Assembly (NCBI GenBank): GCA_019421865.1
Contig: JAHZEL010000020.1
Span: forward strand, 1-31,133
From: Desulfovibrionaceae bacterium
Lineage (GTDB): Bacteria > Desulfobacterota > Desulfovibrionia > Desulfovibrionales > Desulfovibrionaceae
Length of the DNA stretch: 31,133 nt
Direction: 5' to 3'
The notes beneath the pieces were generated by a model that was given only the letters and a program-made list of their open reading frames with translations, had not been told where the DNA came from and ran no database searches. Position numbers and translations under genes: made by a program. Positions 16,901 to 23,146 of the stretch are shown here, one piece after another; the stretch's first letter is position 1; the number at the start of each line of letters is the position of its first letter.

Positions 16901-16968
16901 ACACCATTGCCCGTCACTGTTCCGGAGTGGATGCCAGACGCCGGAAAAATACCGAATCGGAAGAATGA
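13915..16968 (+). CDS. Large membrane-anchored protein with degenerate PHP-like segment, function unknown
   Basis: 1017 residues; not recognised as a named family. What can be seen: a hydrophilic N-terminal part (1-655) and a hydrophobic block at about 661-850 with some five or six transmembrane helices (LKVLFGFIPALLTFL, WVLAWLGAPIWFGI, PLLVFSIIALANGIYI, VLAIPVAMLYNTALYAIFPL), then a soluble tail with several Arg/Glu-rich helices. Residues 159-225 resemble a PHP phosphoesterase core: HVH at 161-163, then IRFLTVVYYN and MGISIRIGLEF where PHP proteins have a TDHN and a GIE. The TDH histidine is missing, so the metal site is probably degenerate. The start ATG 13915 has only a weak GGCGG. Monocistronic, with its own promoter and palindrome. 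Confidence 0.85.
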   Translation: MADILFFDRQDRALMKMINAIIDYGPSSDLEHKIFNARLHPHGILNLSTAHEFRMAQAVINLLGSLTKSGPAEDRLAALRTLHDEVLNSAQTTFRYNTGRVLIQIMKAIIRSRDDEATQLRLIHDFRKAVSGNPRIVREFLTRHHLMEMPEEWNQLTMDHHVHDANTKGRKNATFLIMDAWVKGIRFLTVVYYNYVDLEVARELLNAAAIMGISIRIGLEFRAAFRGRYIDLIWAPRGFSDIEDFLEFLSSDAVQAFFDEGRKASQWIQKHVMDTLALWNSKHAPALTRDLGIPVTTLDPDAFLAFVGNGQPSLLHLAEFTHKTLLPKFRSKIDDLVMELEEADDARRAELLRRMKRMDEFTPSVIHDSCLAPVCNPELPSPDEPPVSPDDTRPELLRLSVSQLLERLTSLRSGYRITLQLAGLTAEDVLEILWDGQGFITHLELFNVKEWHDGNLSHLREINELQVALNKGDVMLLKRILRGMLEKLDCDCCPEAEARCRKIQSILADIPALQALYKYAPLSSHMGTDSTSHLGIRYGMGLAVPETLPGSARKQLKGNRYISSVTLPMRIRLGYRKDYHPRGQDSPFLSWVRRSLGFVTCGMNRSREWTPLYDDVHIEEHGNVITMGGLTVEHSNGLVPPAVEALPGPEEKPGRAYLNTTVSNILKVLFGFIPALLTFLNTQEWWVLAWLGAPIWFGITGVRNVIQAVIAGGGIRKNMLLSWKKFISWSRVCDSLMYTGISVILLEGLTRNILLSRMLGLTVETAPLLVFSIIALANGIYISSHNIYRGFPRSAVIGNFFRSVLAIPVAMLYNTALYAIFPLIISIPPEQILIPAAAIVSKFASDTVAGVIESMADRRNNYRLRGRDYGTKLKQLFDCYARLELAFPDKDMLALLAQPREFIRFTSQEKARALQVESIVNALDLMYFWYYQPCAQQTLTTMLRTMTREERIVLARFQSILLNVQEVCQLFVDGMLGTNFSRALSFYLDNYEEYIDTIARHCSGVDARRRKNTESEE

Positions 16969-16970
16969 AC

Positions 16971-17014
16971 GCCTTCGGCCTGACGGTATGCTCCTCAGGC
17001 CGAGGCACTCTTTT
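16971..17014 (+). terminator. Terminator of the membrane-protein gene, overlapping the response-regulator end
   Basis: GCCTTCGGCCTGA (16971-16983) with TCAGGCCGAGGC (16995-17006), one bulged T, 11-nt loop, then ACTCTTTT. The right arm is made of the last codons and stop of the convergent response-regulator gene. Confidence 0.75.
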
Positions 17015-17720
17015 CCGCGGGATTCCAGGGATCCAGACGGAATCCCACGTGCGTGACGGTTCTCAGGATCGGCCGTCCGACCTTCTGCAGCGCCTTGCGC
17101 AGAGAATGAATATGCGTACGCAGCGAGTCGCTGTCGGGAGGAAATTCCCCGTAAATTTCATATTCCAGATCCTTCTTCGTCACAATGCCGGGAGCCTGCC
17201 GCATCAGCCTCGCCAGAATGGTAAAGGCCGTAGGACGCAGCTGCAACGGCACCCCTTCACAGGTGACCGTATGCGTGTGCGGATCAAGTTCCAGTCCCGC
17301 CCAGGTCAGCATATGCGGGGCGTGCTGTGAGCGAAAGCGCCGCGCCACGGCGCGAATCATGGCTTCCACCTCGCGCATGTCGGCAGACTTGCTGATGAAT
17401 CCGTCCGCTCCCCAGTTGAGGCACAGCACACGCGTTTCCAGCGACTCTCCGGCCATGAACATGAGTACCGGGCTCTCCAGTCCGACTTCTTCGCGAAGCC
17501 GACGGCACAACGTAAGACCATCCATTTCCGAAAGCGCCATGTCGATGAGCAGCACATCATACACATTGGAGGATCCGCGCTTCCAGCCAGCCATCCCTCC
17601 AGACGCCCGGTCCAGATTATATCCAATGGGAGCAAGGTAGTCGTACAGCTGCTGTACCAGCTGTTCATCCTCAGACACGATAAGTAAACGAAGTCCTTTT
17701 CCAGACAATAACGACTTCAT
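16995..17720 (-). CDS. OmpR/PhoB-family response regulator (orphan)
   Basis: 241 residues. Receiver domain at about 10-125 and winged-helix DNA-binding domain at about 135-232. The phosphoacceptor is Asp60 in LLIDMALSEMDG, the acidic pocket EDE is at 17-19, and the switch lysine is Lys111 (FISKSAD). The usual Thr/Ser before Ala in the beta-4 switch (TA) is Met89 (FMAGES), so phosphorylation signalling may differ. The wing region LRTHIHSLRKAL and THVGFRL is standard. The start at 17720 has GAGGT 7 nt upstream. No histidine kinase is in the window; the porin upstream on the same strand is separated by a terminator and is one possible target. Confidence 0.92.
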   Translation of the reverse strand: MKSLLSGKGLRLLIVSEDEQLVQQLYDYLAPIGYNLDRASGGMAGWKRGSSNVYDVLLIDMALSEMDGLTLCRRLREEVGLESPVLMFMAGESLETRVLCLNWGADGFISKSADMREVEAMIRAVARRFRSQHAPHMLTWAGLELDPHTHTVTCEGVPLQLRPTAFTILARLMRQAPGIVTKKDLEYEIYGEFPPDSDSLRTHIHSLRKALQKVGRPILRTVTHVGFRLDPWNPAEKSASA

Positions 17721-17785
17721 TAGTGATACCTCTTTCTGTATCCTTCACTCGTTTTCCTTCCTTTTCCTTCCAAAAACTATTAAAG

Positions 17786-17815
17786 AACGGGAAAGGTTAT
17801 TCAACCTCTCCCGTT
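17786..17815 (-). terminator. Terminator between porin and response regulator
   Basis: AACGGGAaAGGTT / AACCTcTCCCGTT stem with one internal mismatch and loop ATTC. On the minus strand it is followed by CTTTAATAGTTTTT. Confidence 0.7.
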
Positions 17816-17858
17816 TTATACACAAACTTGTGCCTTGTTCTAATAATATTATGTAAAA

Positions 17859-19241
17859 TTAGAACAGATACTGGAAGGTAAGAGCGGTACTCCAGGAATC
17901 CTTGTCGGTTTCATGGGATGCTGCCCAGGCCTGATGATCGCCCTTATCATAATCAGTGATGATGTAGGCCAGTTCGAGGCACATGCTCAGGTTCTTGTAT
18001 ATCTGATACGTGTTGGCCAAGTTGAATTCCACAGCATTATCGTTTTCGGTCATGTACTTGACGGGATTGACCGCGTTGTCTCCCGTCATGGCATTGAGAG
18101 CCTTGCCGGCTTCGTTGGTGCCCTGGAACCAGGTGACGGTGAACTTGTGGGTCAGATCCTGCAGAAAACTGACGTCTTCGATACCGGCCTGAAGGCCCCA
18201 GGTGCCGGCGATAGCATGACGGGCATTATTGCCGTACATACCATATTCTCCATCCTGATACGCGAAGGTAGGATGGAAACGACCGGCCCAGGCGGGAACC
18301 CAGTCCTGACCGAGGTACTGTACGTTCTTATCGTCACCGGAAGCATACCAGCCGCCGAAGATGGGGGTACCGTAAGGCATCTTGTAGGAAGCCTTGGCCT
18401 GAACATACCAGCCGTTGCGGTCCTTGGGATTCATGCCGTCATATTCGCCGCCGTCATAGGCAATCATGCCGTAGGCGCCGGAAACCTTCAGGGTGAAGGG
18501 ATCGAAGTAGCTCATGACGAAGTTGGTACCGACCCAGAAGGCATTGCCGTCGCCCTTGAGCATGCTGCCGCCGAGACCGTCGGTGGAGTTGTCAAGAATA
18601 TAGTCCTTGGTAGCTTCCTTATCCAGGGAAGCATACATCACATAGGGAGAGAAGGCGAAGCCATCGAAGCTGAAGTTCGTGGTAAGACCAAAGAAGTCGG
18701 ACTTCTTGGACTGGTCGGTGTCGTCACTGTCTACTCCCTCATAGGCACCACGCAGCCAGAAGGCGGAAACATCCAGCCAGTCGGTCACGGGAGCAGCAAC
18801 GGAGATACCGTCACGACCGTTCCAGCCGGACTGCATAATGGCGCTCTTTCCGAACGCGTCAACAGGCAGGCCGATGAGCTGTCTACCCATACGAACCTTT
18901 ACATCGGTCTGGGGAATCATCCAGTCGACGTACGCCTGACGCATACCGATTTTGGTTTCACGGCCGGTAACGTCAGCGCCCCAGTCGTAATCATTGGTAT
19001 TCTCGGTACCGGTGCCGACCTGCACCTGGAAGTAGCCGGAAAGGTTTTCATTGGCCGTGAAAGTCATGCCGAGACGCAGACGCTGACCGGCATTGTCAAA
19101 ATTCTGTCCGGTACCGGCCCTTTCACCGGTAATGAAGTTGAACAGATACTGACCGTCCATCTTCACATCAACGGCGGAAGCGGGCGCAGAGGCGGCCATC
19201 ACCAGGCCAGCGGCCAGAAGAAGTGTGGTAAGCTTTTTCAT
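17859..19241 (-). CDS. Outer-membrane porin (Desulfovibrio-type homotrimeric beta-barrel)
   Basis: 460 residues. Signal peptide at residues 1-23 (MKKLTTLLLAAGLVMAA, cleavage after ASA before VDVK). The body is rich in alternating aromatic and polar residues with many Gly, Asn and Asp, as in beta-barrels. The protein ends FQYLF with the C-terminal Phe recognised by the Bam machinery. It matches the large porin type of sulfate reducers and forms diffusion channels for small solutes in the outer membrane. I use ATG 19241 because AAGGA lies 9 nt upstream and the signal peptide starts there; the open frame continues upstream to 19385 without a signal. An mRNA-leader hairpin (19281-19307) suggests a stable, abundant transcript. 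Confidence 0.9.
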   Translation of the reverse strand: MKKLTTLLLAAGLVMAASAPASAVDVKMDGQYLFNFITGERAGTGQNFDNAGQRLRLGMTFTANENLSGYFQVQVGTGTENTNDYDWGADVTGRETKIGMRQAYVDWMIPQTDVKVRMGRQLIGLPVDAFGKSAIMQSGWNGRDGISVAAPVTDWLDVSAFWLRGAYEGVDSDDTDQSKKSDFFGLTTNFSFDGFAFSPYVMYASLDKEATKDYILDNSTDGLGGSMLKGDGNAFWVGTNFVMSYFDPFTLKVSGAYGMIAYDGGEYDGMNPKDRNGWYVQAKASYKMPYGTPIFGGWYASGDDKNVQYLGQDWVPAWAGRFHPTFAYQDGEYGMYGNNARHAIAGTWGLQAGIEDVSFLQDLTHKFTVTWFQGTNEAGKALNAMTGDNAVNPVKYMTENDNAVEFNLANTYQIYKNLSMCLELAYIITDYDKGDHQAWAASHETDKDSWSTALTFQYLF

Positions 19242-19280
19242 TGCTGTCATTCCTTTGAAAAAGTGTTTTGTGTCATTCCA

Positions 19281-19307
19281 TCGTGGAAAATCCCTCTTTT
19301 TCCACGA
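19281..19307 (-). promoter_or_regulatory. Stem-loop in the porin mRNA leader
   Basis: Perfect 10-bp stem TCGTGGAAAA / TTTTCCACGA with a 7-nt loop, about 40 nt upstream of the porin start. 5' stem-loops of this kind stabilise outer-membrane protein mRNAs; a regulatory role is inferred. Confidence 0.5.
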
Positions 19308-19973
19308 CTCGACACTGGCACTCTTTTTTGCAATGAAACGACATTTTTTTGTTAATAAAACGTTAAAACTGCAGTTTTTCTGCAAAATTTTTTATTCTCT
19401 ACCTGCCTTCATCCTTCTTTACCGTCAAAAAATTTATCTCGTCTGTTTCGGTTGCAACACCGGAACTTCACACCATTCGACCTATATCTAGAAAATACAG
19501 TCATACATGATATCTCTTTATTATTCATATTATTTAAATAGATATCCCCACTATTTCATTGCATATTTACGATAATACAACTTTTTTTATTTATATGTAA
19601 TATCTTTTTTAAAGATGATAATATAAAAAAATATTTCAACAAAAGCATATATCACAGAATAAACATTGAAAATATATAGCATTTTCATCTTTCAACTTTC
19701 TTTCACGGCTACACACATGTCTTCCGACCCCTTTGCCGGAGCTGATCCTCCAGGCAGAGACTCTTTCCAGAATGCCTGCACAGCAGATCATCCTCTCTTC
19801 CCCTTCCCCGCCTGCTGAGAGCTGCCCGCTTTCCCTTGAGCAGATCATATCCGCAAGGAAGCAAAGCTGCCTTGTACAAAGGTTCTCCCGCACCATTTTC
19901 GAAAAAGGCCGGGCATAAGCGGCGCCCCCCTGCTTTCTTCTCTCAGCCGACGGTACGACGATTCCCGGCGCAT

Positions 19974-20041
19974 AAAAAAACACCTTTCCGACATCCGGCG
20001 AAATGCATGCATCATTTCGTCTCATCGAAAAGGTGTTTTTT
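19974..20041. terminator. Terminator of the TRAP/flavoprotein operon (bidirectional)
   Basis: Long stem A7-CACCTTTCCGA (19974-19991) with TCGAAAAGGTGTTTTTT (20025-20041), one mismatch, and an inner hairpin CGAAATG / CATTTCG. Seven T residues follow on the minus strand and six on the plus strand. Confidence 0.85.
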
Positions 20042-20118
20042 ATGACGGCAAAACCGTACAGCGTTCAGAGCATCACGCTACATGCCATGACGGCAGAGAA
20101 AAACTTTTCCCTCCACCG

Positions 20119-20343
20119 TCAGTGCGGCAGCTTGGCATGAGGTATATGAATAGTCAGAGGAATGCGAAACTCGATGGCACCGACGGGACAATGCAGCACA
20201 CAGGCCTCGGCATGCCAGCATTCTTCAGGATACGTCACCACCGGCACTTCTCCCTTGCGGGATCCGTAAAAGCAGTCCATGGGGCAAATATCCACACAAC
20301 GACCACAGCGTATGCATTTTTCTTCATCAATGTAAGGGGGCAT
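20119..20343 (-). CDS. AprB-like dicluster ferredoxin 2 with one cluster ligand missing
   Basis: 74 residues. Electron-transfer partner of the flavoprotein encoded 2 nt upstream. Cluster 1 has the full motif CIRCGRCVDICP (Cys10, 13, 16, 20). Cluster 2 reads CWHAEACVLHCP: the second of four cysteines is Ala (codon GCC), leaving three ligands. A [3Fe-4S] centre or a site-differentiated cluster is therefore expected; this is inference. The C-terminal tail after the second cluster is short (IEFRIPLTIHIPHAKLPH), as in AprB-like subunits. Last gene of the operon. Compare ferredoxin 1 at 25116, which keeps all eight ligands. Confidence 0.88.
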   Translation of the reverse strand: MPPYIDEEKCIRCGRCVDICPMDCFYGSRKGEVPVVTYPEECWHAEACVLHCPVGAIEFRIPLTIHIPHAKLPH

Positions 20344-20345
20344 GG

Positions 20346-21998
20346 TTATCTCCAGGTCATGACGTTCTTGTCACCCTCGCGGCGGATATAATGCCGCAGG
20401 CCGTCCAGGGTCAGGTTCGGCAGGGGATAGTCGGGTCTGCGATGCAGTCCCCGGGTTTCCCGACGGTCTTCAGCCATGAGGAACATGAGCTCGGCAAGTT
20501 CATAGAGGTTCAGAACCCCGAGGCAGTAGCCCAGCTCATGCGGGGTGGCGGCACCCAGAGTTTCCAGGGCACGTCTGTGAACATTGCGCAGATGGCGCAG
20601 TCCATGCGAAAGCATGTCTTCCGTACGCGTTTCGCCGCAGTAGTCGTTCGCAATATTCTGCAGCGCATAACGGGCTTCGGTCCAGTGCGCGGCATGCCTG
20701 CGGGAAAGAATTTCCTCCGCACGATTCTCAACGGCGGTCACGGGAGCTTCATCAGGATCCGCAACAGACACGCTCTGCACATATTCGGCGGCAGCGTCGG
20801 CAGCCCACCAGCCGGTCACGGCGGCGCCGGCAATGCCTCCGTAGCCTTCGTCGCCTGCGGCGTACAGGCCCTTCACGCAGGTTTCGGACCGGTCATTGAA
20901 CGCGATTCCGGCAGCGGGCGGCATGGACATCGGATAGGTGGCAAACTCTACCGCCGTATCAATAAGATCCACGCCTTCCTGCTGGAGATGACGCAGAAGC
21001 GTGCAGTTGCCTTCCTGCTTCAGCCAGTGTTCCATGGTATTGAGCTGATCCCGGGTGAGTCCGGTCATGTCCATGAACACCGGCCCCTTGCCTTCCCTGT
21101 TGAAGCGTTCGATGATGCTCTTGTCCACCTCCATCGTGATGTCGCCGCACAAGGGCTCGGGCTTGGTGAAGAACGGTCCTACGGGCTTGCCTCTGGGATC
21201 ACGCAGCACGCCTTCCCACGTGGCCTGACCGCTTCTGGAAAAGTACTTGGCACCGGAGTGCAGATGCGGCATTTCCAGATTGCACAGCTCGGCTCCCGCA
21301 CGATAGGCCATCATTCTGCCGTCGCCGGTAAGATTGATGGGCGCAGGATTCATGCCTATGCTTCCCAGTCTGTTGAACGGATAAACGCCGTTGGCAAGGC
21401 CCGTACCGAGGCAGACGGCGGATGCCCGATAGATATGAAGAATCTTTTCACGGGTATCCACGGCAACGGCGCCGGCCACTCTGCCGCTGCCGTCGAGCAG
21501 GAGCTCATAGCCCATGCAGCGGTTGTGTATTTCCACGCCGCGCTTCTGCGCCTGTTTCACCAGAACGACCTTCTGATCAACGCCGTTGTACTTGAGAAAG
21601 GCATGCGTACGCCCGGGCAGTGCATGTCCGGCGAAATAGTACTCGCCGTTATGCTTCATGGAGATGCCCCACTCGTCCCAGAGTCTGACGATCTCCCCGG
21701 TCTTGAAGAAGAAGGCTCTGGCCCAGGCCGGTCCCATCTGACGGATGCGCGCGCCGTTCTGCAGCTTCATGACGTCGTTGATGAAGACTTCATAATCGCC
21801 GTGCACTTCCGGAAGATAGCAGATGAAATGGTCATTTCCGAGGCCGCTCGAACCGCTGCGCTTGGCATTGCTCTTGTCGATCACTATGCACTTCATGCCG
21901 TGATCCGCAGCTCTTATGGCAGCCATCAAACCTGCTATGCCGCCGCCGATACAGAGAAATTCCGTCTCGTAATATCTCTTTTCCATCATGTCGCCCAT
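20346..21998 (-). CDS. AprA/FrdA-like FAD-dependent oxidoreductase 2
   Basis: 550 residues. Flavoprotein of the fumarate-reductase/succinate-dehydrogenase/adenylylsulfate-reductase superfamily. The dinucleotide fold GGGIAG is at 18-23, SGLGNDHF at 51-58 follows where AprA and FrdA bind FAD, and GLYAAGDEGYGGIAG near the C-terminal third is the second FAD contact. I cannot place the fumarate-reductase substrate motifs (HPT; the Arg of the proton-shuttle helix), and the gene is not a canonical AprA, so the substrate is unknown. No signal peptide: cytoplasmic. ATG 21998 shares its A with the TGA of the upstream TAXI gene and has GGAGG at 6 nt; GTG at 22001 is an alternative. Pairs with ferredoxin 2. 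Confidence 0.9.
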   Translation of the reverse strand: MGDMMEKRYYETEFLCIGGGIAGLMAAIRAADHGMKCIVIDKSNAKRSGSSGLGNDHFICYLPEVHGDYEVFINDVMKLQNGARIRQMGPAWARAFFFKTGEIVRLWDEWGISMKHNGEYYFAGHALPGRTHAFLKYNGVDQKVVLVKQAQKRGVEIHNRCMGYELLLDGSGRVAGAVAVDTREKILHIYRASAVCLGTGLANGVYPFNRLGSIGMNPAPINLTGDGRMMAYRAGAELCNLEMPHLHSGAKYFSRSGQATWEGVLRDPRGKPVGPFFTKPEPLCGDITMEVDKSIIERFNREGKGPVFMDMTGLTRDQLNTMEHWLKQEGNCTLLRHLQQEGVDLIDTAVEFATYPMSMPPAAGIAFNDRSETCVKGLYAAGDEGYGGIAGAAVTGWWAADAAAEYVQSVSVADPDEAPVTAVENRAEEILSRRHAAHWTEARYALQNIANDYCGETRTEDMLSHGLRHLRNVHRRALETLGAATPHELGYCLGVLNLYELAELMFLMAEDRRETRGLHRRPDYPLPNLTLDGLRHYIRREGDKNVMTWR

Positions 21999-23035
21999 CA
22001 CTTTCCTCCCGCGGTCATGCCGAGCTCTTTCGCATACTGTTCCTGTTCGGCCTTGATCTCATCCGTAAGCATGCCGTGCTTCTCGTACCAGGCACGGGCT
22101 CCCTCATGCAGCAGCGGCAACGAAGGAGAAAGCGTGCCGAAGGACGCGCCGGCGGCATGAATGCCGGACCACTCATCCTTGTAGGTGATCATGGTGTCCA
22201 GAATGGCCTCCGCCAGTTCGGGAGCCATGCGGTCGGTCACGAAAATGGCGTTGCGGTACACGGGCGAATTTTCCAGCGCTTCCGTATTGGCATATTCCAC
22301 GTTGCCGGCCGGAATGTCCTGGATCGTGTATCCAAGAGGAAGCTTGTCCTTCAGACGGGCCGCTTCTTCGTCGGTAGGCGTTATCATCAGGCACTCGCCC
22401 TTGGCCTGACGCAGTTCCAGCGTGATGTTGCTCATGGCAGGCGCAATGATGGCGTCCGCACGGCCCTCGATGACGGCGGCAGTGGCCATGGCGTTATTTG
22501 TCTTCGTCAGGTTGGCCTTGAGATCCTTCTGGTCGAGTCCGGCACTGTGAAGCAGCGCGTTGACGATGGGATCGAACATGGTGTTGCCGGGATTGCGGGA
22601 ATAAATGATCTTGCCCTTCAGATCCGCGATGGTTTTAATGCCCTTATCCGGGGTGGTATACACCACGAAAGGCTGATAGGCGGCACCGGTAAGCGTACGG
22701 AAGAACGGGAAGGCCTTCTTTACATAGTCGCCCCTGCCGTACATGGCGTTAAAGATTTCAGGAGCGCTGAAGAGTACCATATCAACCTGTCCCCGCTCCG
22801 CCCGGGGACCGAAGTTCATGATGCCGCCCATAGGCTGAACGATGACGCGCTCTATGGGCGTATGCTTTTCCAGGGTGGCGGCAATGCCCTGCGTAACCAT
22901 GGCCACCGGGTTACCGGAAGCAGATATGGCCACCACGAGCTTTTTCGGCCAGACCACCTCAGCTGCCTGCACGGGGGCTGCGGCCAGAATGACGCCGGAA
23001 ATCATGCCTGCCAGACAAAGCAGTAACCGCTTCAT
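21998..23035 (-). CDS. TAXI-family TRAP transporter solute-binding protein
   Basis: 345 residues. Periplasmic binding protein that captures an organic anion for the fused permease encoded upstream. Signal peptide at about 1-25 (MKRLLLCLAGMISGVILAAA, cleavage after VQAA). The mature part begins with the TAXI-type VVAISASGNPVAMVTQGIAA and contains GGIMNFGPRAERGQVDM and DLKGKIIYSRNPGNTM, typical of the TAXI rather than DctP fold. I use ATG 23035 because AAGGAG is 7 nt upstream; ATG 23041 is too close to it. Ligand not predictable; known TAXI systems take dicarboxylates, amino acids or related acids. Overlaps the next gene by one base (TGATG). Confidence 0.9.
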   Translation of the reverse strand: MKRLLLCLAGMISGVILAAAPVQAAEVVWPKKLVVAISASGNPVAMVTQGIAATLEKHTPIERVIVQPMGGIMNFGPRAERGQVDMVLFSAPEIFNAMYGRGDYVKKAFPFFRTLTGAAYQPFVVYTTPDKGIKTIADLKGKIIYSRNPGNTMFDPIVNALLHSAGLDQKDLKANLTKTNNAMATAAVIEGRADAIIAPAMSNITLELRQAKGECLMITPTDEEAARLKDKLPLGYTIQDIPAGNVEYANTEALENSPVYRNAIFVTDRMAPELAEAILDTMITYKDEWSGIHAAGASFGTLSPSLPLLHEGARAWYEKHGMLTDEIKAEQEQYAKELGMTAGGK

Positions 23036-23105
23036 GTCCATACTCCTTGGTTGAGCGTTGTTTCTGAAATCAGACAGAGATTGCTTCTGTACGCCGATAC
23101 ATTCA

Positions 23106-23140
23106 TGCTGCCGGAAAGCATGCTTTTCCTTCCGGCAGCA
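23106..23140 (-). other. Intercistronic stem-loop between TRAP permease and binding-protein genes
   Basis: Perfect 11-bp stem TGCTGCCGGAA / TTCCGGCAGCA with a 13-nt loop inside the 111-nt gap; no T-run. It could protect the downstream mRNA and allow higher binding-protein synthesis. Confidence 0.6.
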
Positions 23141-23146
23141 GCCGAC

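Larger units (their letters stand above)
19242..20118. other. AT-rich intergenic region between porin and ferredoxin 2
   Basis: 877 nt. From about 19440 to 19690 the sequence is strikingly AT-rich compared with its surroundings and includes short palindromes such as ATCTTT...AAAGAT. It likely carries the porin promoter, but I could not choose boxes with confidence. A minus-strand frame at 19636-20025 (129 codons) is not supported by a ribosome-binding site or recognisable sequence. The operon terminator lies at 19974-20041. Confidence 0.5.

Noticed and set aside
19636..20025. 129-codon minus-strand frame downstream of the flavoprotein operon
   Set aside because: No ribosome-binding site and no recognisable sequence, its first codons lie inside the operon terminator, and its end runs into AT-rich intergenic DNA.
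20346..22001. Calling flavoprotein 2 a true adenylylsulfate reductase AprA for sulfate respiration
   Set aside because: Two diverged copies, a TRAP transporter in between, no sat, qmo or standard aprB neighbour, and a degenerate ferredoxin make a canonical Apr unlikely.
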